A DNA stretch of 64,000 bases from Phycisphaerae bacterium (GCA_022180725.1 BQMO01000004.1:1-64000), one strand, 5' to 3'; shown: positions 32,657 through 41,776, counted from the first letter of the stretch. Notes: generated from the sequence alone by a model not told the origin. Numbers and translations: made by a program.

Positions 32657-32685
32657 CACGGCTTGCCGGCTTCCGGCAAGCCGTG
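32657..32685. repeat. REP-like palindrome 1
   Basis: CACGGCTTGCCGG-CTT-CCGGCAAGCCGTG, a perfect 13-bp stem with a 3-nt loop, in the convergent gap after the dockerin fragment. Confidence 0.75.
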
Positions 32686-32706
32686 CGGCAGTCGTCGTCT
32701 CCGCGC

Positions 32707-32741
32707 GTGCACGGCTTCCGCAGAGCCGGAAGCCGTGGCAC
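32707..32741. repeat. REP-like palindrome 2
   Basis: CACGGCTTCCG-CAGAGC-CGGAAGCCGTG, an 11-bp stem extended by GTG/CAC past one bulged base. Confidence 0.75.
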
Positions 32742-32750
32742 AGTTCAATC

Positions 32751-32783
32751 GTGCGGCTTCCGCAGAGCCGGAAGTCGTGTCAC
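32751..32783. repeat. REP-like palindrome 3
   Basis: CGGCTTCCG-CAGAGC-CGGAAGTCG, nearly the same sequence as palindrome 2 with one G-T pair. The three units form one cluster. Confidence 0.7.
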
Positions 32784-32800
32784 AACTGCTCGGGTCGTGA

Positions 32801-34477
32801 TTACCTCGGCGTCGCCTTGGCCGGGTTCTTCTCCTCGTCCTGGATCATCCGGTCGAGCATGGTGCCGATGAGGGCGGTGCCCGCGCCGTCGCCCGAGGCC
32901 CCCTGCCCCATCACCAGGATGCGCGGCGTGATCTGGATGTTCTGCTCGCCGACGATCTTCAGCACCTCGATCAGCGCGGCATTGCTCTTGCCGATCTGCG
33001 AGGCGATCTTCTCGTAGGCCTGCGCCTGGGCCTCGGCCTTGATCTTGGTCGCCTCGGCCTCGGCCTGCGCCTCGGTCACCTTCCGCTTCTGCTCCTCCGC
33101 CGCGATCTTCACCGCGTACGACGCCGTCGCCAGTTTCTTCTCCTCCTCGCTCTCCTGCGTGGTGCGGGTGAGTTCCTTCTTCTGCACGGCGGCCTTCTGC
33201 TGCTCCTGGAAGGTGAGTTGCTCCTGCTTGGCCAGTTCGCGGTCGGTCTGCGTCTTGAGGAGGGCGCCCAGGGTCGATTCATCGCCGACGTTGCCGATGC
33301 GCACCGCGGTGACGGTCAGGCCGTAGCGGGCCATCTGCGCCGTCAGCATCAGCAGCGACTGGCTCTCCTGCTGGCTGCGCTGCTGGACGTAATCCAGGGC
33401 CTTGACCTTCTCGGCGTTGTTGCGGAAGATGGCGCGCACGGCGGAGTTGAGGGCGTTGCGGAAGCGGTCGCCCTCGTCGTCGCCGAGGCGGGCGCACACG
33501 ACCGGCGCGTTGGCCGCGGACACGAAGTACTCGATGCGTACGTCCACCGGAAAGGTGAAGCCGTCGTTGGTGCGCACGGTGATCTCGCGTTCCTCCATCG
33601 GCGAGGCGTGCAGGACCTTGTCCTGGCCCGACGCGGCCTGGGCGCGCTGCTGCATGGTCGAACTCTGCCCCGCCGCCGGCAACGCCGCGAACTGCGCCAC
33701 CATCTCGGTGGTCCACATCTCCACCAGCGTGTAGGCCTCGGTGTTGAGGGGGTACTTGCCCGGCAGGAGCACGTCCTTGCGGATGCCCATCTCCCCGTCG
33801 TCGGCGAGGACGAGGGGCTGGGCGTCGGCCCCTTCGCCGCTGGTGGGGGGGATGATGATGCTCGCGGGCTTGCCGAAGTTGGCCTTCAACACGCCGACCT
33901 CGCCCTGGAGGATCTCCGTCTGCTCGACCATGCGCACGGTGAACAGGCGCGGGTTGAGGCGGTACTTGCCGGGGGTGAGCAGCGACACCTGCTTGCCCTT
34001 GCGACCCTTGCCGTCGGTCAGGAAGTACCGCGCGTCGAGCATCTTCTGGAAATCATCCCGCGACCACTCGGGGGCGAAGAGCTGGCCTTCTTCCTGCGGC
34101 AGGCCGTCGGCGGCCTCGATCAGCCCGACCTGGCCCGACGGGACCTCCACCAGCGGCTCGTTGCTCACGCTGTAGAGCACCGGCCAGTACCAGAAGTGCA
34201 TGCCCGGGGGCAGCACGTCGGCCTGGGGGCCCATCTCGCCGTTCACGGCGATGATCTTCCCCTCGGTGAGCGAGGCCCCGAGCATGTTCTTGTGCACCAC
34301 GCCCACGCTGTCGGACGTGACGTACACGATCGAGGACATCGAGATGCCGATGAGCACGAGCAGCGCCGCCACGCCGCGCAGCGTCGGCTTGAGCGCCGGG
34401 CTGAGCCGTGGCCCGAAACTCGCGCCCACCAGCACGATGGCGATGATGACGCACAGGACAAGCACGGCGAACCCCAT
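32801..34477 (-). CDS. SPFH/band-7 (flotillin-like) membrane protein
   Basis: A 558-residue protein anchored by two N-terminal hydrophobic segments ([17 protein letters not shown] and [21 protein letters not shown]). The band-7/SPFH region spans about 50-400 and includes [20 protein letters not shown]. From about 420 it is a long Glu/Lys/Ala coiled coil ([20 protein letters not shown], then [16 protein letters not shown]). Such proteins form large ring-like membrane scaffolds. The ATG has AAGGAGG upstream. It is divergent from asnS; a GATAAT box at 34519-34524 (minus) could be its -10. The specific role is unknown. Confidence 0.85.
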   Translation of the reverse strand: MGFAVLVLCVIIAIVLVGASFGPRLSPALKPTLRGVAALLVLIGISMSSIVYVTSDSVGVVHKNMLGASLTEGKIIAVNGEMGPQADVLPPGMHFWYWPVLYSVSNEPLVEVPSGQVGLIEAADGLPQEEGQLFAPEWSRDDFQKMLDARYFLTDGKGRKGKQVSLLTPGKYRLNPRLFTVRMVEQTEILQGEVGVLKANFGKPASIIIPPTSGEGADAQPLVLADDGEMGIRKDVLLPGKYPLNTEAYTLVEMWTTEMVAQFAALPAAGQSSTMQQRAQAASGQDKVLHASPMEEREITVRTNDGFTFPVDVRIEYFVSAANAPVVCARLGDDEGDRFRNALNSAVRAIFRNNAEKVKALDYVQQRSQQESQSLLMLTAQMARYGLTVTAVRIGNVGDESTLGALLKTQTDRELAKQEQLTFQEQQKAAVQKKELTRTTQESEEEKKLATASYAVKIAAEEQKRKVTEAQAEAEATKIKAEAQAQAYEKIASQIGKSNAALIEVLKIVGEQNIQITPRILVMGQGASGDGAGTALIGTMLDRMIQDEEKNPAKATPR

Positions 34478-34566
34478 GAGAGCCTCCTTCGTTGGCGGGG
34501 TGCATGGCCCCCGCCGACATTATCCTCGTTCGGAGGCCGGGATCGCAAGTTGCACCAACCGCCCCC

Positions 34567-34572
34567 TACCAT
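34567..34572 (+). promoter_or_regulatory. -10-like box for asnS
   Basis: TACCAT 22 nt before the ATG. Here a GCAGGAGG ribosome site fits in between, so the transcript would have a short leader. Confidence 0.4.
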
Positions 34573-34594
34573 GCCCCCCCGCAGGAGGTTCCGC

Positions 34595-36046
34595 ATGGCG
34601 TGGCTTCAGGTTCGAGACGCGCTCCGGGCGCCGGTCGGCACGGAGGTGACGGTGAAGGGGTGGGTGCGCACCCGCCGCGACAGCAAGGCCGAGGGCGGCT
34701 TGTCCTTTATCAACGTCCATGACGGAACGTGCTTCGACGCGGTCCAGGTCGTGGCGACCGGGGCGCTGCCGAACTACGCGAGCGAGGTGGCCAAACTCAC
34801 GACGCACTGCGCGGTGGAGTGCGACGGGGTAGTCGTCGAAACGCCCAAGGGCGGGCGCGAGATCAAGGCGTCGGCGGTGCGCGTGGTGGGGTGGGTGGAC
34901 GACCCGGACCACTACCCCATCCAGCCCAAGCCGCACAGTTTCGAGTACCTGCGCGAGCAGATGCACCTGCGGGTGCGGACGAACACGTTCGGGGCGGTGG
35001 CGCGGGTGCGGCACACGCTCAGCATGGCGATGCACCGGTTCTTCGACGAACGCGGGTTCTTCTACGTGCACACGCCGATCATCACGGCCAGCGACTGCGA
35101 GGGCGCGGGGCAGATGTTCCGCGTGAGCACGCTCGACTGGGTAGCCCGGCTCTCCGAGCCGGGCCGCGGAGGACCAACGCCCGGCTCGGAGGGTCGGGCG
35201 GCCCATTTCGAGCAGGATTTCTTCGGGAAGGAGGCCCACCTGACCGTCTCGGGGCAGTTGAACGTCGAGACGTACTGCATGGCCCTCAGCCGCGTGTACA
35301 CCTTCGGGCCGACGTTCCGGGCCGAGAACAGCAACACGGCCCGTCACCTGGCCGAGTTCTGGATGATCGAGCCGGAGATCGCCTTCGCCGACCTGAAGGC
35401 CGACGCGGCCCTGGCCGAGGACTTCATCAAGTACCTGATCCAGACGGTGCTCCGCGAGCGCCCCGACGACATGAAGTTCTTCGACGAGCGGATCGAGAAG
35501 GGCCTGCTCACGCGCCTGGGCGAGGTGGTGGACAAGCCGTTCCGGCACCTGCCGTACACCGAGGCCGTCAAGGTGCTCGAAGGGGCCATCGCCAAGGGGC
35601 AGAAGTTCGAGTACCCGGTCAAGTGGGGGACCGACCTGCAGAGCGAGCACGAGCGGTACCTCACCGAGCAGCACTTCAAGCAGCCGGTGGTGCTCATGAA
35701 CTATCCCAAGCAGATCAAGGCGTTCTACATGCGCGAGAACGACCCCGGCACCGACGGCGCCCCCGGGCCGACGGTCGCGGCGATGGACGTGCTCGTGCCC
35801 AGCGTCGGCGAGATCATCGGCGGGAGCCAGCGCGAGGAGCGGCTCGACCGGCTGGACACCCGGATCGACGAAATGGGCCTGCCGAAGAAGGAATACTGGT
35901 GGTACCGCGACCTGCGGCGGTACGGGACCACGCCCCACGCCGGCTTCGGGCTGGGCTTCGAGCGGGCGATGATGTTCATCACCGGGATGCAGAACGTCCG
36001 CGACGTGATCCCCTTCCCGCGCACGCCGGGCCAGGCGGAGTTCTAG
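34595..36046 (+). CDS. asnS: Asparaginyl-tRNA synthetase
   Basis: A 483-residue class II synthetase charging tRNA-Asn. The N-terminal OB-fold ([24 protein letters not shown]) is followed by the class II core: motif 2 [27 protein letters not shown] and motif 3 near [15 protein letters not shown], with the AsnRS-type AENSNT. The ATG at 34595 follows GCAGGAGG. Between STLD and DFFGK, where relatives have about 16 residues, this protein has 26 including [20 protein letters not shown]. That stretch is encoded by a palindromic DNA element. The loop is likely surface exposed, so activity should be kept. Confidence 0.95.
   Translation: MAWLQVRDALRAPVGTEVTVKGWVRTRRDSKAEGGLSFINVHDGTCFDAVQVVATGALPNYASEVAKLTTHCAVECDGVVVETPKGGREIKASAVRVVGWVDDPDHYPIQPKPHSFEYLREQMHLRVRTNTFGAVARVRHTLSMAMHRFFDERGFFYVHTPIITASDCEGAGQMFRVSTLDWVARLSEPGRGGPTPGSEGRAAHFEQDFFGKEAHLTVSGQLNVETYCMALSRVYTFGPTFRAENSNTARHLAEFWMIEPEIAFADLKADAALAEDFIKYLIQTVLRERPDDMKFFDERIEKGLLTRLGEVVDKPFRHLPYTEAVKVLEGAIAKGQKFEYPVKWGTDLQSEHERYLTEQHFKQPVVLMNYPKQIKAFYMRENDPGTDGAPGPTVAAMDVLVPSVGEIIGGSQREERLDRLDTRIDEMGLPKKEYWWYRDLRRYGTTPHAGFGLGFERAMMFITGMQNVRDVIPFPRTPGQAEF
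35144..35199 (+). repeat. Nested palindromic element inside asnS coding sequence
   Basis: A 21-nt palindrome (GCCCGGCTC-TCC-GAGCCGGGC, 35144-35164), a 14-nt spacer, and an inverted copy of it at 35179-35199 with two mismatches. The reading frame stays open through it. Confidence 0.75.
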
Positions 36047-36061
36047 AGCGACATCCGGCCT

Positions 36062-36087
36062 GAGCCGCGACCGTGAGGGAGCGGTTC
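36062..36087. repeat. Palindromic element between asnS and murA
   Basis: GAGCCGC and GCGGTTC arms (one G-T pair) around a 12-nt centre, followed by CTTTC. It sits in a convergent gap; it could be a REP-type repeat or a weak terminator. Confidence 0.35.
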
Positions 36088-36178
36088 CTTTCAACGCCTT
36101 GCAACTCACAAGAACGTGATTGCGCGCGAGCCCGGCGAATCCGCATCGTTCGGAGACAGTTCCGGTTTCGTTTCTGCC

Positions 36179-37603
36179 TCAGGCGACGGCGGTCGCCTCG
36201 GCGACTTCGCGTTCGGCCTTGCGATCGATCGACGCGCCCAGCGACCGCAATCGCTCTTCCATCCGCTCGTACCCCCGGTCGAGGTGGTAGACGCGGTTGA
36301 TGACCGTCGTGCCGTGGGCCGCCAGCCCGGCGAGCACCAGCCCGGCGCTGGCCCGCAGGTCGCTGGCCATCACGGGCGCCCCCACGAGTTTGCGCACCCC
36401 CGTGATCATCACGCTCGGGCCTTGGCGGAGGATGTGCGCCCCCATCCGCAGCAGCTCCGCCACGTGCAGGAACCGGTCCGGGAAGATCCGCTCCGTCACC
36501 ACCGAGTTGCCGTCGGTCAGGCTGAGCAAGGCCACCAGTTGGGCCTGGAGATCGGTCGGGAATCCCGGGTGGGGCTGCGTGGTGACCTCGACGGGCCGCA
36601 GCACGCGGTCGCAGGTGATGCGGACGGTGCGACGCATCGGGTCGGCGCCGTTGCCGCGCGGATAACTCGTGCCGCTGGTGATGGAGAGCGATGGCGTGCG
36701 CGGGCGAGACCCGCTGCCCGTCGCGGGCACGTCGGCCACCGGGGTGACGTGCACCCCCGCCTGCTGGAGGGTGAACACCGTCGAGAGCAGGGCATCAAGC
36801 GGACAGTTGTCGAGGGTCAGGTCGCCGTTGGTGATCGCCGCCGCCATCATGAACGTGCCCGCCTCGATGCGGTCGGGGATCACCGTCCAGTCGGCGCCGC
36901 GGAGTTCCGGCACCCCGTGGATCGTGATGCGCGGCGAACCGGCCCCGGTGATGTCCGCCCCCATGGCGTTCAGCAGGTTCGCGAGGTCCACGATCTCCGG
37001 CTCGCACGCGGCGCACTCGATGATCGTCGTCCCATGGGCCAGCGCCGCCGCCGACATCACGTTGGCCGTCCCCAGCACCGTCGAGCCGAACGGCCCGCCC
37101 AGGAAGATCGTGGCCCCTCGCAGCCCGCCCGAGGGCGCCTTGGCGATGATGTCACCCGCCTGGAGTGAAATCTGCGCGCCCAGGGCGGTCAGCCCACGCA
37201 GGTGAATGTCCACGGGGCGATCCCCGATGGCGCACCCCCCGGGCATGGAAACGCGGGCGTGCCCGCGCTTGGCGAGCATCGGCCCGAGGGTGCAGATCGA
37301 CGCCCGCATCGTTTTGACGATGTCGTAGCGGGCGTGGCTCTTGGACGGGTCGGCGGCCTGGAGCGTCACGATGCCCGTGCCGATCACCGTGGGGTCGTCG
37401 GTCGTGTCGTGGCGCTCGCACCCCAGTTCGAGCAGCAGACGGAGCATGTTCCGCACGTCGGCCAGAGCGGGCACGTCGCGGAGCGTGACGGGCTGATCGG
37501 TCAGCAGCGTGGCGGCCAGCAGGGGCAGGGCCGCGTTCTTCGAGCCGTTGATCTGCAGTCGTCCGAAGAGGCGTCGGCCTCCCTCGATCACAAAGGTGTC
37601 CAT
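36179..37603 (-). CDS. murA: UDP-N-acetylglucosamine 1-carboxyvinyltransferase
   Basis: A 474-residue MurA, the first committed enzyme of peptidoglycan synthesis (enolpyruvyl transfer from PEP to UDP-GlcNAc). Lys22-Asn23 in INGSKNAALP and the catalytic Cys124 in MPGGCAIGDRP are present, the latter predicting fosfomycin sensitivity. PHPGFPTDLQAQ and ERMEERLRSLGA are conserved late motifs. The protein is about 50 residues longer than usual. Much of the excess lies near residues 285-325 (DVPATGSGSRPRTPSLSITS and PRGNGADPMRR). The presence of murA argues for a peptidoglycan wall. No Shine-Dalgarno sequence is obvious. Confidence 0.95.
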   Translation of the reverse strand: MDTFVIEGGRRLFGRLQINGSKNAALPLLAATLLTDQPVTLRDVPALADVRNMLRLLLELGCERHDTTDDPTVIGTGIVTLQAADPSKSHARYDIVKTMRASICTLGPMLAKRGHARVSMPGGCAIGDRPVDIHLRGLTALGAQISLQAGDIIAKAPSGGLRGATIFLGGPFGSTVLGTANVMSAAALAHGTTIIECAACEPEIVDLANLLNAMGADITGAGSPRITIHGVPELRGADWTVIPDRIEAGTFMMAAAITNGDLTLDNCPLDALLSTVFTLQQAGVHVTPVADVPATGSGSRPRTPSLSITSGTSYPRGNGADPMRRTVRITCDRVLRPVEVTTQPHPGFPTDLQAQLVALLSLTDGNSVVTERIFPDRFLHVAELLRMGAHILRQGPSVMITGVRKLVGAPVMASDLRASAGLVLAGLAAHGTTVINRVYHLDRGYERMEERLRSLGASIDRKAEREVAEATAVA

Positions 37604-37904
37604 GATGGTCGGCGCCTCAACGAAGGCCCGGTAACGGGCGATACTTACGGAAAACCCTCCCGCGCCGGGAGCGTCCGATCATACATCGGCGCGCGCGCGT
37701 TCCCGGCTTGCGGAAGCGCCAGGCGCGGCGCAGACGGCAGCCGCGCCACACCCCGCACGAACCAGGTCAAAGTTCACGGCGGTTGCTTGCGTGTCCCCGC
37801 GGAGTATTGCACTGTTCAGGCGGATCATCGCCGGGCGTGTGCCCCGGCGGTTACGTCCCGCTCGGGGCGATACCCCGGACGCCTTGGCAGAACATGGAGG
37901 GATT
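37604..37904. other. Divergent region between murA and the fibro-slime gene
   Basis: No gene is supported. A CTCCCG-GCG-CGGGAG hairpin at 37657-37671 is followed, reading toward murA, by a TTTT run and could attenuate murA. A CGGGG-CGATA-CCCCG hairpin at 37863-37877 precedes the ribosome site of the fibro-slime gene. No clear promoter hexamers. Confidence 0.45.
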
Positions 37905-38837
37905 ATGAAGTTCAACGGATCGAAGGTTGTCGCGGGGTTGATGCTCGTCGCCGCGGCGGGCATGGTCGCCAGCGTGGCGCCGTCCGCGCCCGCCCGCCCC
38001 CAGGTGGACCCGTACGCCCACCTCCCCAGCAGCATCTCGCTCGTCGGCACCGTTCGCGACTTCAAGGAACGGACCGTCACCGGCGGGCACCCCGACATGG
38101 AGCGTCAGCCCACCGGCGGCTTCGGGCACTACATCAACATGGTCGAGGACAACCTCGGCGCCGACGGCAAGCCCGTGATGAAGACCGCCGGGCACAAACT
38201 TTCCACCGACTGGAAGGACGCCCAGGGCCGCCCGCGCATCCCCAACAAGTCGTACATCGCCTCCAAGCCGGGCGATACGAACGGCGCGGCCTCGTCGTCC
38301 ACGACCGGCGCCCTCACCACCGCCGCCAACTTCAACCAGTGGTTCCGCGACGTGCCGGGCGTCAACCTCTCGCGCCAACTGTCCCTCACCCTGGTCCGCC
38401 AGGAGAACTCGAACATCTATACGTTCAACGACCGGTCGGACCCGATGTACATGAACCGCGGCGGGTTCTTCCCCATCAACGGCGAACTCTGGGGCAACTC
38501 CGGCGGCACCACCCCCAACCAGAACTTCCACTTCACCTACGAACTCGACACCTCCTTCATCTATCAGCAGGGGTCCGGCCAGTCCTTTACCTTCACCGGT
38601 GACGACGACGTCTGGGTCTACATCGACGGCAAGCTCGTCATCGACATCGGCGGCGTGCACGCCGCGAAGTCGCAGACCATCCAACTCGACCGCCTGACCT
38701 GGCTCCAGAACGGGCACGAGTACAGCCTGCGGTTCTTCTTCGTCGAGCGGCACCGTACCCAATCGAACTTCCGCATCGACACCACCATGGTGCTCCGGGC
38801 CATCGACCCGCCCGCGACCTCGGCCTTGAACGACTGA
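37905..38837 (+). CDS. Secreted fibro-slime domain protein
   Basis: A 310-residue exported protein. A signal peptide (MKFNGSKVVAGLMLVAAAGMVASVAPSAPA) precedes a fibro-slime domain (TIGR02148 type, PA14-like). Characteristic segments are GTVRDFKERTVTGGHPDME, NFNQWFRDVPGVN, NRGGFFPINGELWGN, NFHFTYELDTSFIY and the strongest signature, FTGDDDVWVYIDGKLVIDIGG, followed by YSLRFFFVERHRTQSNF. The acidic DDDVW loop probably binds Ca or carbohydrate. The ATG at 37905 has TGGAGG upstream. The domain is known from Dictyostelium slime proteins and from planctomycete and myxobacterial surface proteins. Precise role unknown. Confidence 0.88.
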   Translation: MKFNGSKVVAGLMLVAAAGMVASVAPSAPARPQVDPYAHLPSSISLVGTVRDFKERTVTGGHPDMERQPTGGFGHYINMVEDNLGADGKPVMKTAGHKLSTDWKDAQGRPRIPNKSYIASKPGDTNGAASSSTTGALTTAANFNQWFRDVPGVNLSRQLSLTLVRQENSNIYTFNDRSDPMYMNRGGFFPINGELWGNSGGTTPNQNFHFTYELDTSFIYQQGSGQSFTFTGDDDVWVYIDGKLVIDIGGVHAAKSQTIQLDRLTWLQNGHEYSLRFFFVERHRTQSNFRIDTTMVLRAIDPPATSALND

Positions 38838-38843
38838 TCGTGC

Positions 38844-38865
38844 GCCGCGGGGATCACCCCGCGGC
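38844..38865 (+). terminator. Hairpin after the fibro-slime gene
   Basis: GCCGCGGGG-ATCA-CCCCGCGGC, a perfect 9-bp stem 6 nt after the stop. No T run, so it may mainly stabilise the mRNA end. The following 200 bases up to 39081 hold no supported gene. Confidence 0.5.
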
Positions 38866-39081
38866 CGCGAATGGGGCGGGGGGGCTTCAACCCGAATCCC
38901 CCGCCCCCGACGTTGAGTTCCACGCCCGGGTTGGGCGCGTTGCCCGCCCGGGCGTTGACCTTCGATTCCGCGGTGATCGACCCCGTCTCCCCATGGGCGG
39001 GGCCGATCGCGTTTGAACCCGGAGGCCTCGGCGGGGGCGGCCCGCCTCGACCTCTTCACGATGATCACCGAGATCGATCGC

Positions 39082-39483
39082 CTACCACCCGCCGGGTCGA
39101 TGCCACGTGCGAATCGGTGGGTAATCGCGCGATCGCTGGAAGTACATCACCTGGTCGGGCGAGGTGCTCCCCATCCACAGCCGCCTGGCACGACCCAGCC
39201 CGGGCCTCTCCGCCGTGGGCCACGCCGACTGGTCAAATGCCGACTCGGGCGCCCTTGCATGCAGACGGTCATCCAGCCGGGAAAGATCTGGCTCGCCGGC
39301 CCAGGCGTCCTGCCGCTCCTGGATCGGGGCCGCGGTGAAGACCAGTTCGGACGCGCCGCCACTCCCCCCGACCTTCACGCCCGGCGAACGGATCACCACC
39401 GACGACCCGCACCCTGCAAGCAGGGCAAGCAGGGAAACGCCGGCGAGCGTTCTCGGACCATGACTCTTGGGGGCGAACTTCAT
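39082..39483 (-). CDS. Small lipoprotein of unknown function
   Basis: A 133-residue predicted lipoprotein. MKFAPKSHGPRTLAGVSLLALLAGCGSS has a basic start, a hydrophobic core and the lipobox LAGC. The mature part has no recognised domain; short pieces are SELVFTAAPIQERQDAW and DQVMYFQRSRDYPPIR. An ATG 8 codons upstream (39507) is possible, but the chosen start gives a normal signal length. AAAGG abuts the ATG, closer than usual. It is the second gene on the minus strand after the membrane protein at 40110, separated by a hairpin. Confidence 0.6.
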   Translation of the reverse strand: MKFAPKSHGPRTLAGVSLLALLAGCGSSVVIRSPGVKVGGSGGASELVFTAAPIQERQDAWAGEPDLSRLDDRLHARAPESAFDQSAWPTAERPGLGRARRLWMGSTSPDQVMYFQRSRDYPPIRTWHRPGGW

Positions 39484-39561
39484 CCTTTGGTGAAGGGCAA
39501 CCCTCATGCCGACGCACGGGGAATGGCTGCGAGGCGGGTCTCGCGCCGTGCTGATGCAAGA

Positions 39562-39591
39562 ACGCCACGCCCGAGCGAACGAGCGTGGCGT
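39562..39591 (-). terminator. Hairpin between membrane protein and lipoprotein genes
   Basis: ACGCCACGC / GCGTGGCGT, a 9-bp perfect stem with a 12-nt loop. Only a weak TCTTG follows on the minus strand. Confidence 0.4.
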
Positions 39592-39621
39592 GCCTGCAAC
39601 GGTGTTGCGGTCGAGGGCTGG

Positions 39622-40110
39622 TTACGCGGCCTTCTTGACCTTCTCGCGCTTCGAGTTATCGACCTCGCGCGAGATCGCCCCCAGGTGCCCCTCCAGGGCC
39701 TCGCTCACCCGCTGCACCGCGGGCTGCTGGGCGAGCATCTGGCTGATCGGGGTCTCGCGACCGCCCAGCCACCACGCGGCGCATGCACCGACGACCAGCG
39801 ACATCACCCCGACCGGGCCCATGTCCACCACGGCCTGGAAGGGGTTCAGCGCGTCGTGATTCCCGGCCATGACCGAGACGGTCATGAACCCCGCGACGGA
39901 CAACAGCCCGCCGACCATCGCCGCGGATGTTCCGGCCCGGGAACCATCGCGTCCTTTATTGGACACTGCCATGCCCAGCCCGGCGATCACCCCGACCACC
40001 ATCGGGGCCATGCTCATCATGCCGCCGGTTAGGATGGAAAGGCCCGCCAGCCCGCCGGCGGTGAGGCCGCCGGCCATGGCACTGGATTTGATACCGCGAA
40101 CAAGGGACAT
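39622..40110 (-). CDS. Conserved-looking membrane protein of unknown function
   Basis: A 162-residue protein with about four hydrophobic, Gly/Met/Ala-rich segments (AGGLTAGGLAGLSILTGGMM, MVVGVIAGLGMAV, AMVGGLLSVAGFMTVSVMAG, MGPVGVMSLVVGACAAWWLG). A hydrophilic, coiled C-terminus (SEALEGHLGAISREVDNSKR) ends in a Lys-rich tail. The ATG at 40110 is preferred for the AGGAG 10 nt upstream. No family is recognised. The helix-dense N-terminal part recalls small glycine-zipper membrane proteins. Confidence 0.6.
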   Translation of the reverse strand: MSLVRGIKSSAMAGGLTAGGLAGLSILTGGMMSMAPMVVGVIAGLGMAVSNKGRDGSRAGTSAAMVGGLLSVAGFMTVSVMAGNHDALNPFQAVVDMGPVGVMSLVVGACAAWWLGGRETPISQMLAQQPAVQRVSEALEGHLGAISREVDNSKREKVKKAA

Positions 40111-40251
40111 GGCACTGTCTCCTGCAGGCCGGGAGACCACGCGATCCCGTCGAAATACAACTTTCCAATACAACGTCCGCCGCGACAACCCGAACGGACC
40201 AAGACCGATCCCGCTTATCCCGCATACCCGTGCCGACCGTTGTACGCGGGG

Positions 40252-41280
40252 TTAGCCTCGCGTACCCAGCGCCTGCGCAAACTCCAGCACCACCATCTCC
40301 AAGGTGCGTTCCGGCTCGCCCAGGCTGGTCCGCGAGCGCAGATCGCCCCGTACGGCAGTGCGCAGCAACGACAGCGCCGTGTCCGGGTCGGTCCGCTGTG
40401 CCGCATCGACAATGGCGTACCCCTGCGGGCCCCAGAGCTTCAGCGCCTTGATGCCCAGAACCTGCTCGCGCCGCATGCCCTGCTTCATGGCCCGGGACAC
40501 GCCATGAATCTTTCGCGCCAGGTCCGTCAGCGCGTACGACACGAGCACGACGGGCTGGCGGGAAACATCCAGCACGTACCGCAGGTGCTGAAGGGCCTCT
40601 TCGGGAGGGGCCGAGAGGAGTGTCGATTGAATCCCCCAGACCTCTTCATCGCGCGAGGCGCCCACGAAGTACGCCACCAGGTCGGGGGTGATGACCTTCC
40701 CCCCGGTGGCCGCGGCGAGTTTTCCCAGTTCACTGTCCAGACGAGTCAGTTTCGCCCCGACGCGCTCGACCAGCGCCGCGGCCGCTGCGGGCGCGATCTC
40801 CACCTTGTGCTCCTTCGCGGCCCGGGCGATCGTCCAGCGGATCGCCTCCTCCTGCGTCGGCTCGTCGCACTTCACGATCCCCCCGGCCTGCTCGATCAGC
40901 GCGTCGAGTTTCCCGGGACGCCACGTCTCCGCCCGCAGCAGCAGCGTCGCGCCCACGTCCGGCTGCGACGCGACCGATTCGCAATACCGCTCGAAGAGCG
41001 GGCGGGCGTCCTCCTTGATCATCGCCTCGGCGTTGTCGAGAATGACCAGTTTGTACGACGCGATCAGCCCGAAACTGCGGCACTCGTCCAGCACGTCCGC
41101 GGGGGTCGCCGTCGTGCCGTCGTACAGCACCGTGTCCACGCTCCCGTGCTTCGCCGCCAGCGCGTCGCGCAGCGCCTGCGTGTGGATGTGACGCAGGAAC
41201 GCTTCTTTGCCCGCCAACAGCCCCACGCGGCAGGTCGCGTCGAGCGAGGCGGATTTCGTTGCCGTTGGACGCTTGGCCAT
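40252..41280 (-). CDS. holA: DNA polymerase III subunit delta
   Basis: A 342-residue clamp-loader delta subunit, which opens the beta clamp. Recognisable pieces are the N-terminal VGLLAGKEAFLRHIHTQALRDAL, SYKLVILDNAEAMIKE, ATLLLRAETWRPGKLDALI, GAKLTRLDSELGKLAA and the C-terminal helical collar VVLVSYALTDLARKIHGVSR. As expected for delta, no Walker A is present. The ATG at 41280 (MAKRPTATK) has a TACGAT box 7 nt upstream and no Shine-Dalgarno sequence. The yggU-like gene ends 74 nt upstream on the same strand. Confidence 0.88.
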   Translation of the reverse strand: MAKRPTATKSASLDATCRVGLLAGKEAFLRHIHTQALRDALAAKHGSVDTVLYDGTTATPADVLDECRSFGLIASYKLVILDNAEAMIKEDARPLFERYCESVASQPDVGATLLLRAETWRPGKLDALIEQAGGIVKCDEPTQEEAIRWTIARAAKEHKVEIAPAAAAALVERVGAKLTRLDSELGKLAAATGGKVITPDLVAYFVGASRDEEVWGIQSTLLSAPPEEALQHLRYVLDVSRQPVVLVSYALTDLARKIHGVSRAMKQGMRREQVLGIKALKLWGPQGYAIVDAAQRTDPDTALSLLRTAVRGDLRSRTSLGEPERTLEMVVLEFAQALGTRG

Positions 41281-41287
41281 GCCCCGG

Positions 41288-41293
41288 ATCGTA
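41288..41293 (-). promoter_or_regulatory. -10-like box for holA (leaderless geometry)
   Basis: TACGAT on the minus strand, then CCGGGGC (7 nt) and the ATG at 41280. Confidence 0.5.
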
Positions 41294-41354
41294 CCGGTAT
41301 ACCCGTGCCACATTTCCACAGGGCCACCGCGGAACCGCAAGCCGCCACGGCGAC

Positions 41355-41651
41355 TCAGGCCAGCCGTGCCGTGGCCGTCGCCTTGGTCACGCCCTCGACA
41401 CGCACCGTCTTCTCCGGGCTGGACACGCCGGCGATCACCGCGACCGCGCGCGTCGATACCCCCAATCGCTCGGCCAGCAGCGCGCACACCGCCGCGTTCG
41501 CCCGCCCATCCTCGGGCGGTGCCGCGACTTTCACTTTCAACCGTTCCCCGAGCGGACCCACGATCTGGTCCCGACGGCTTCCCGGCACGACCTTGAGGTG
41601 GATGCGGCAGGCGGGCGGCGTCCCGGATGGTGCTTCGTCCTCGATCATCAT
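41355..41651 (-). CDS. yggU: DUF167 / YggU family protein
   Basis: A 98-residue protein of the conserved DUF167 family, whose function is not established. The signature is CRIHLKVVPGSRRDQIVGPL, then RLKVKVAAPPEDGRANAAVCALLAERLGV and SPEKTVRVEGV. Two consecutive ATG codons (41651 and 41648) could start; a TATCAT box lies 10 nt before the first. It precedes holA on the same strand and lies divergent from the TIGR03790 gene. Confidence 0.85.
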   Translation of the reverse strand: MMIEDEAPSGTPPACRIHLKVVPGSRRDQIVGPLGERLKVKVAAPPEDGRANAAVCALLAERLGVSTRAVAVIAGVSSPEKTVRVEGVTKATATARLA

Positions 41652-41770
41652 GCCCGATCGGATGATACCGGGCCGACCCGGCCAACACCCGTTCAAGACC
41701 CGACCCGGGGTGGACGATGGAACCTCCGACGGCATCGAGCGAATCCACTTGCGGGTCTCGGATCGTCGGG

Positions 41771-41776
41771 TATCGT
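41771..41776 (+). promoter_or_regulatory. -10-like box for TIGR03790 gene
   Basis: TATCGT 33 nt before the GTG; a GGAGG ribosome site lies in between. Confidence 0.35.

Noticed and set aside
32657..32783. CRISPR-like short repeats
   Set aside because: There are only three units, each palindromic, with unequal short spacing and no cas genes. They fit REP-type hairpins better.
38871..39338. Plus-strand open frame (MGRGGFNPNPPPP...) after the fibro-slime gene
   Set aside because: It turns Arg/Pro-rich, lacks a ribosome site or motif, and overlaps a minus-strand gene with a clear lipoprotein signal.
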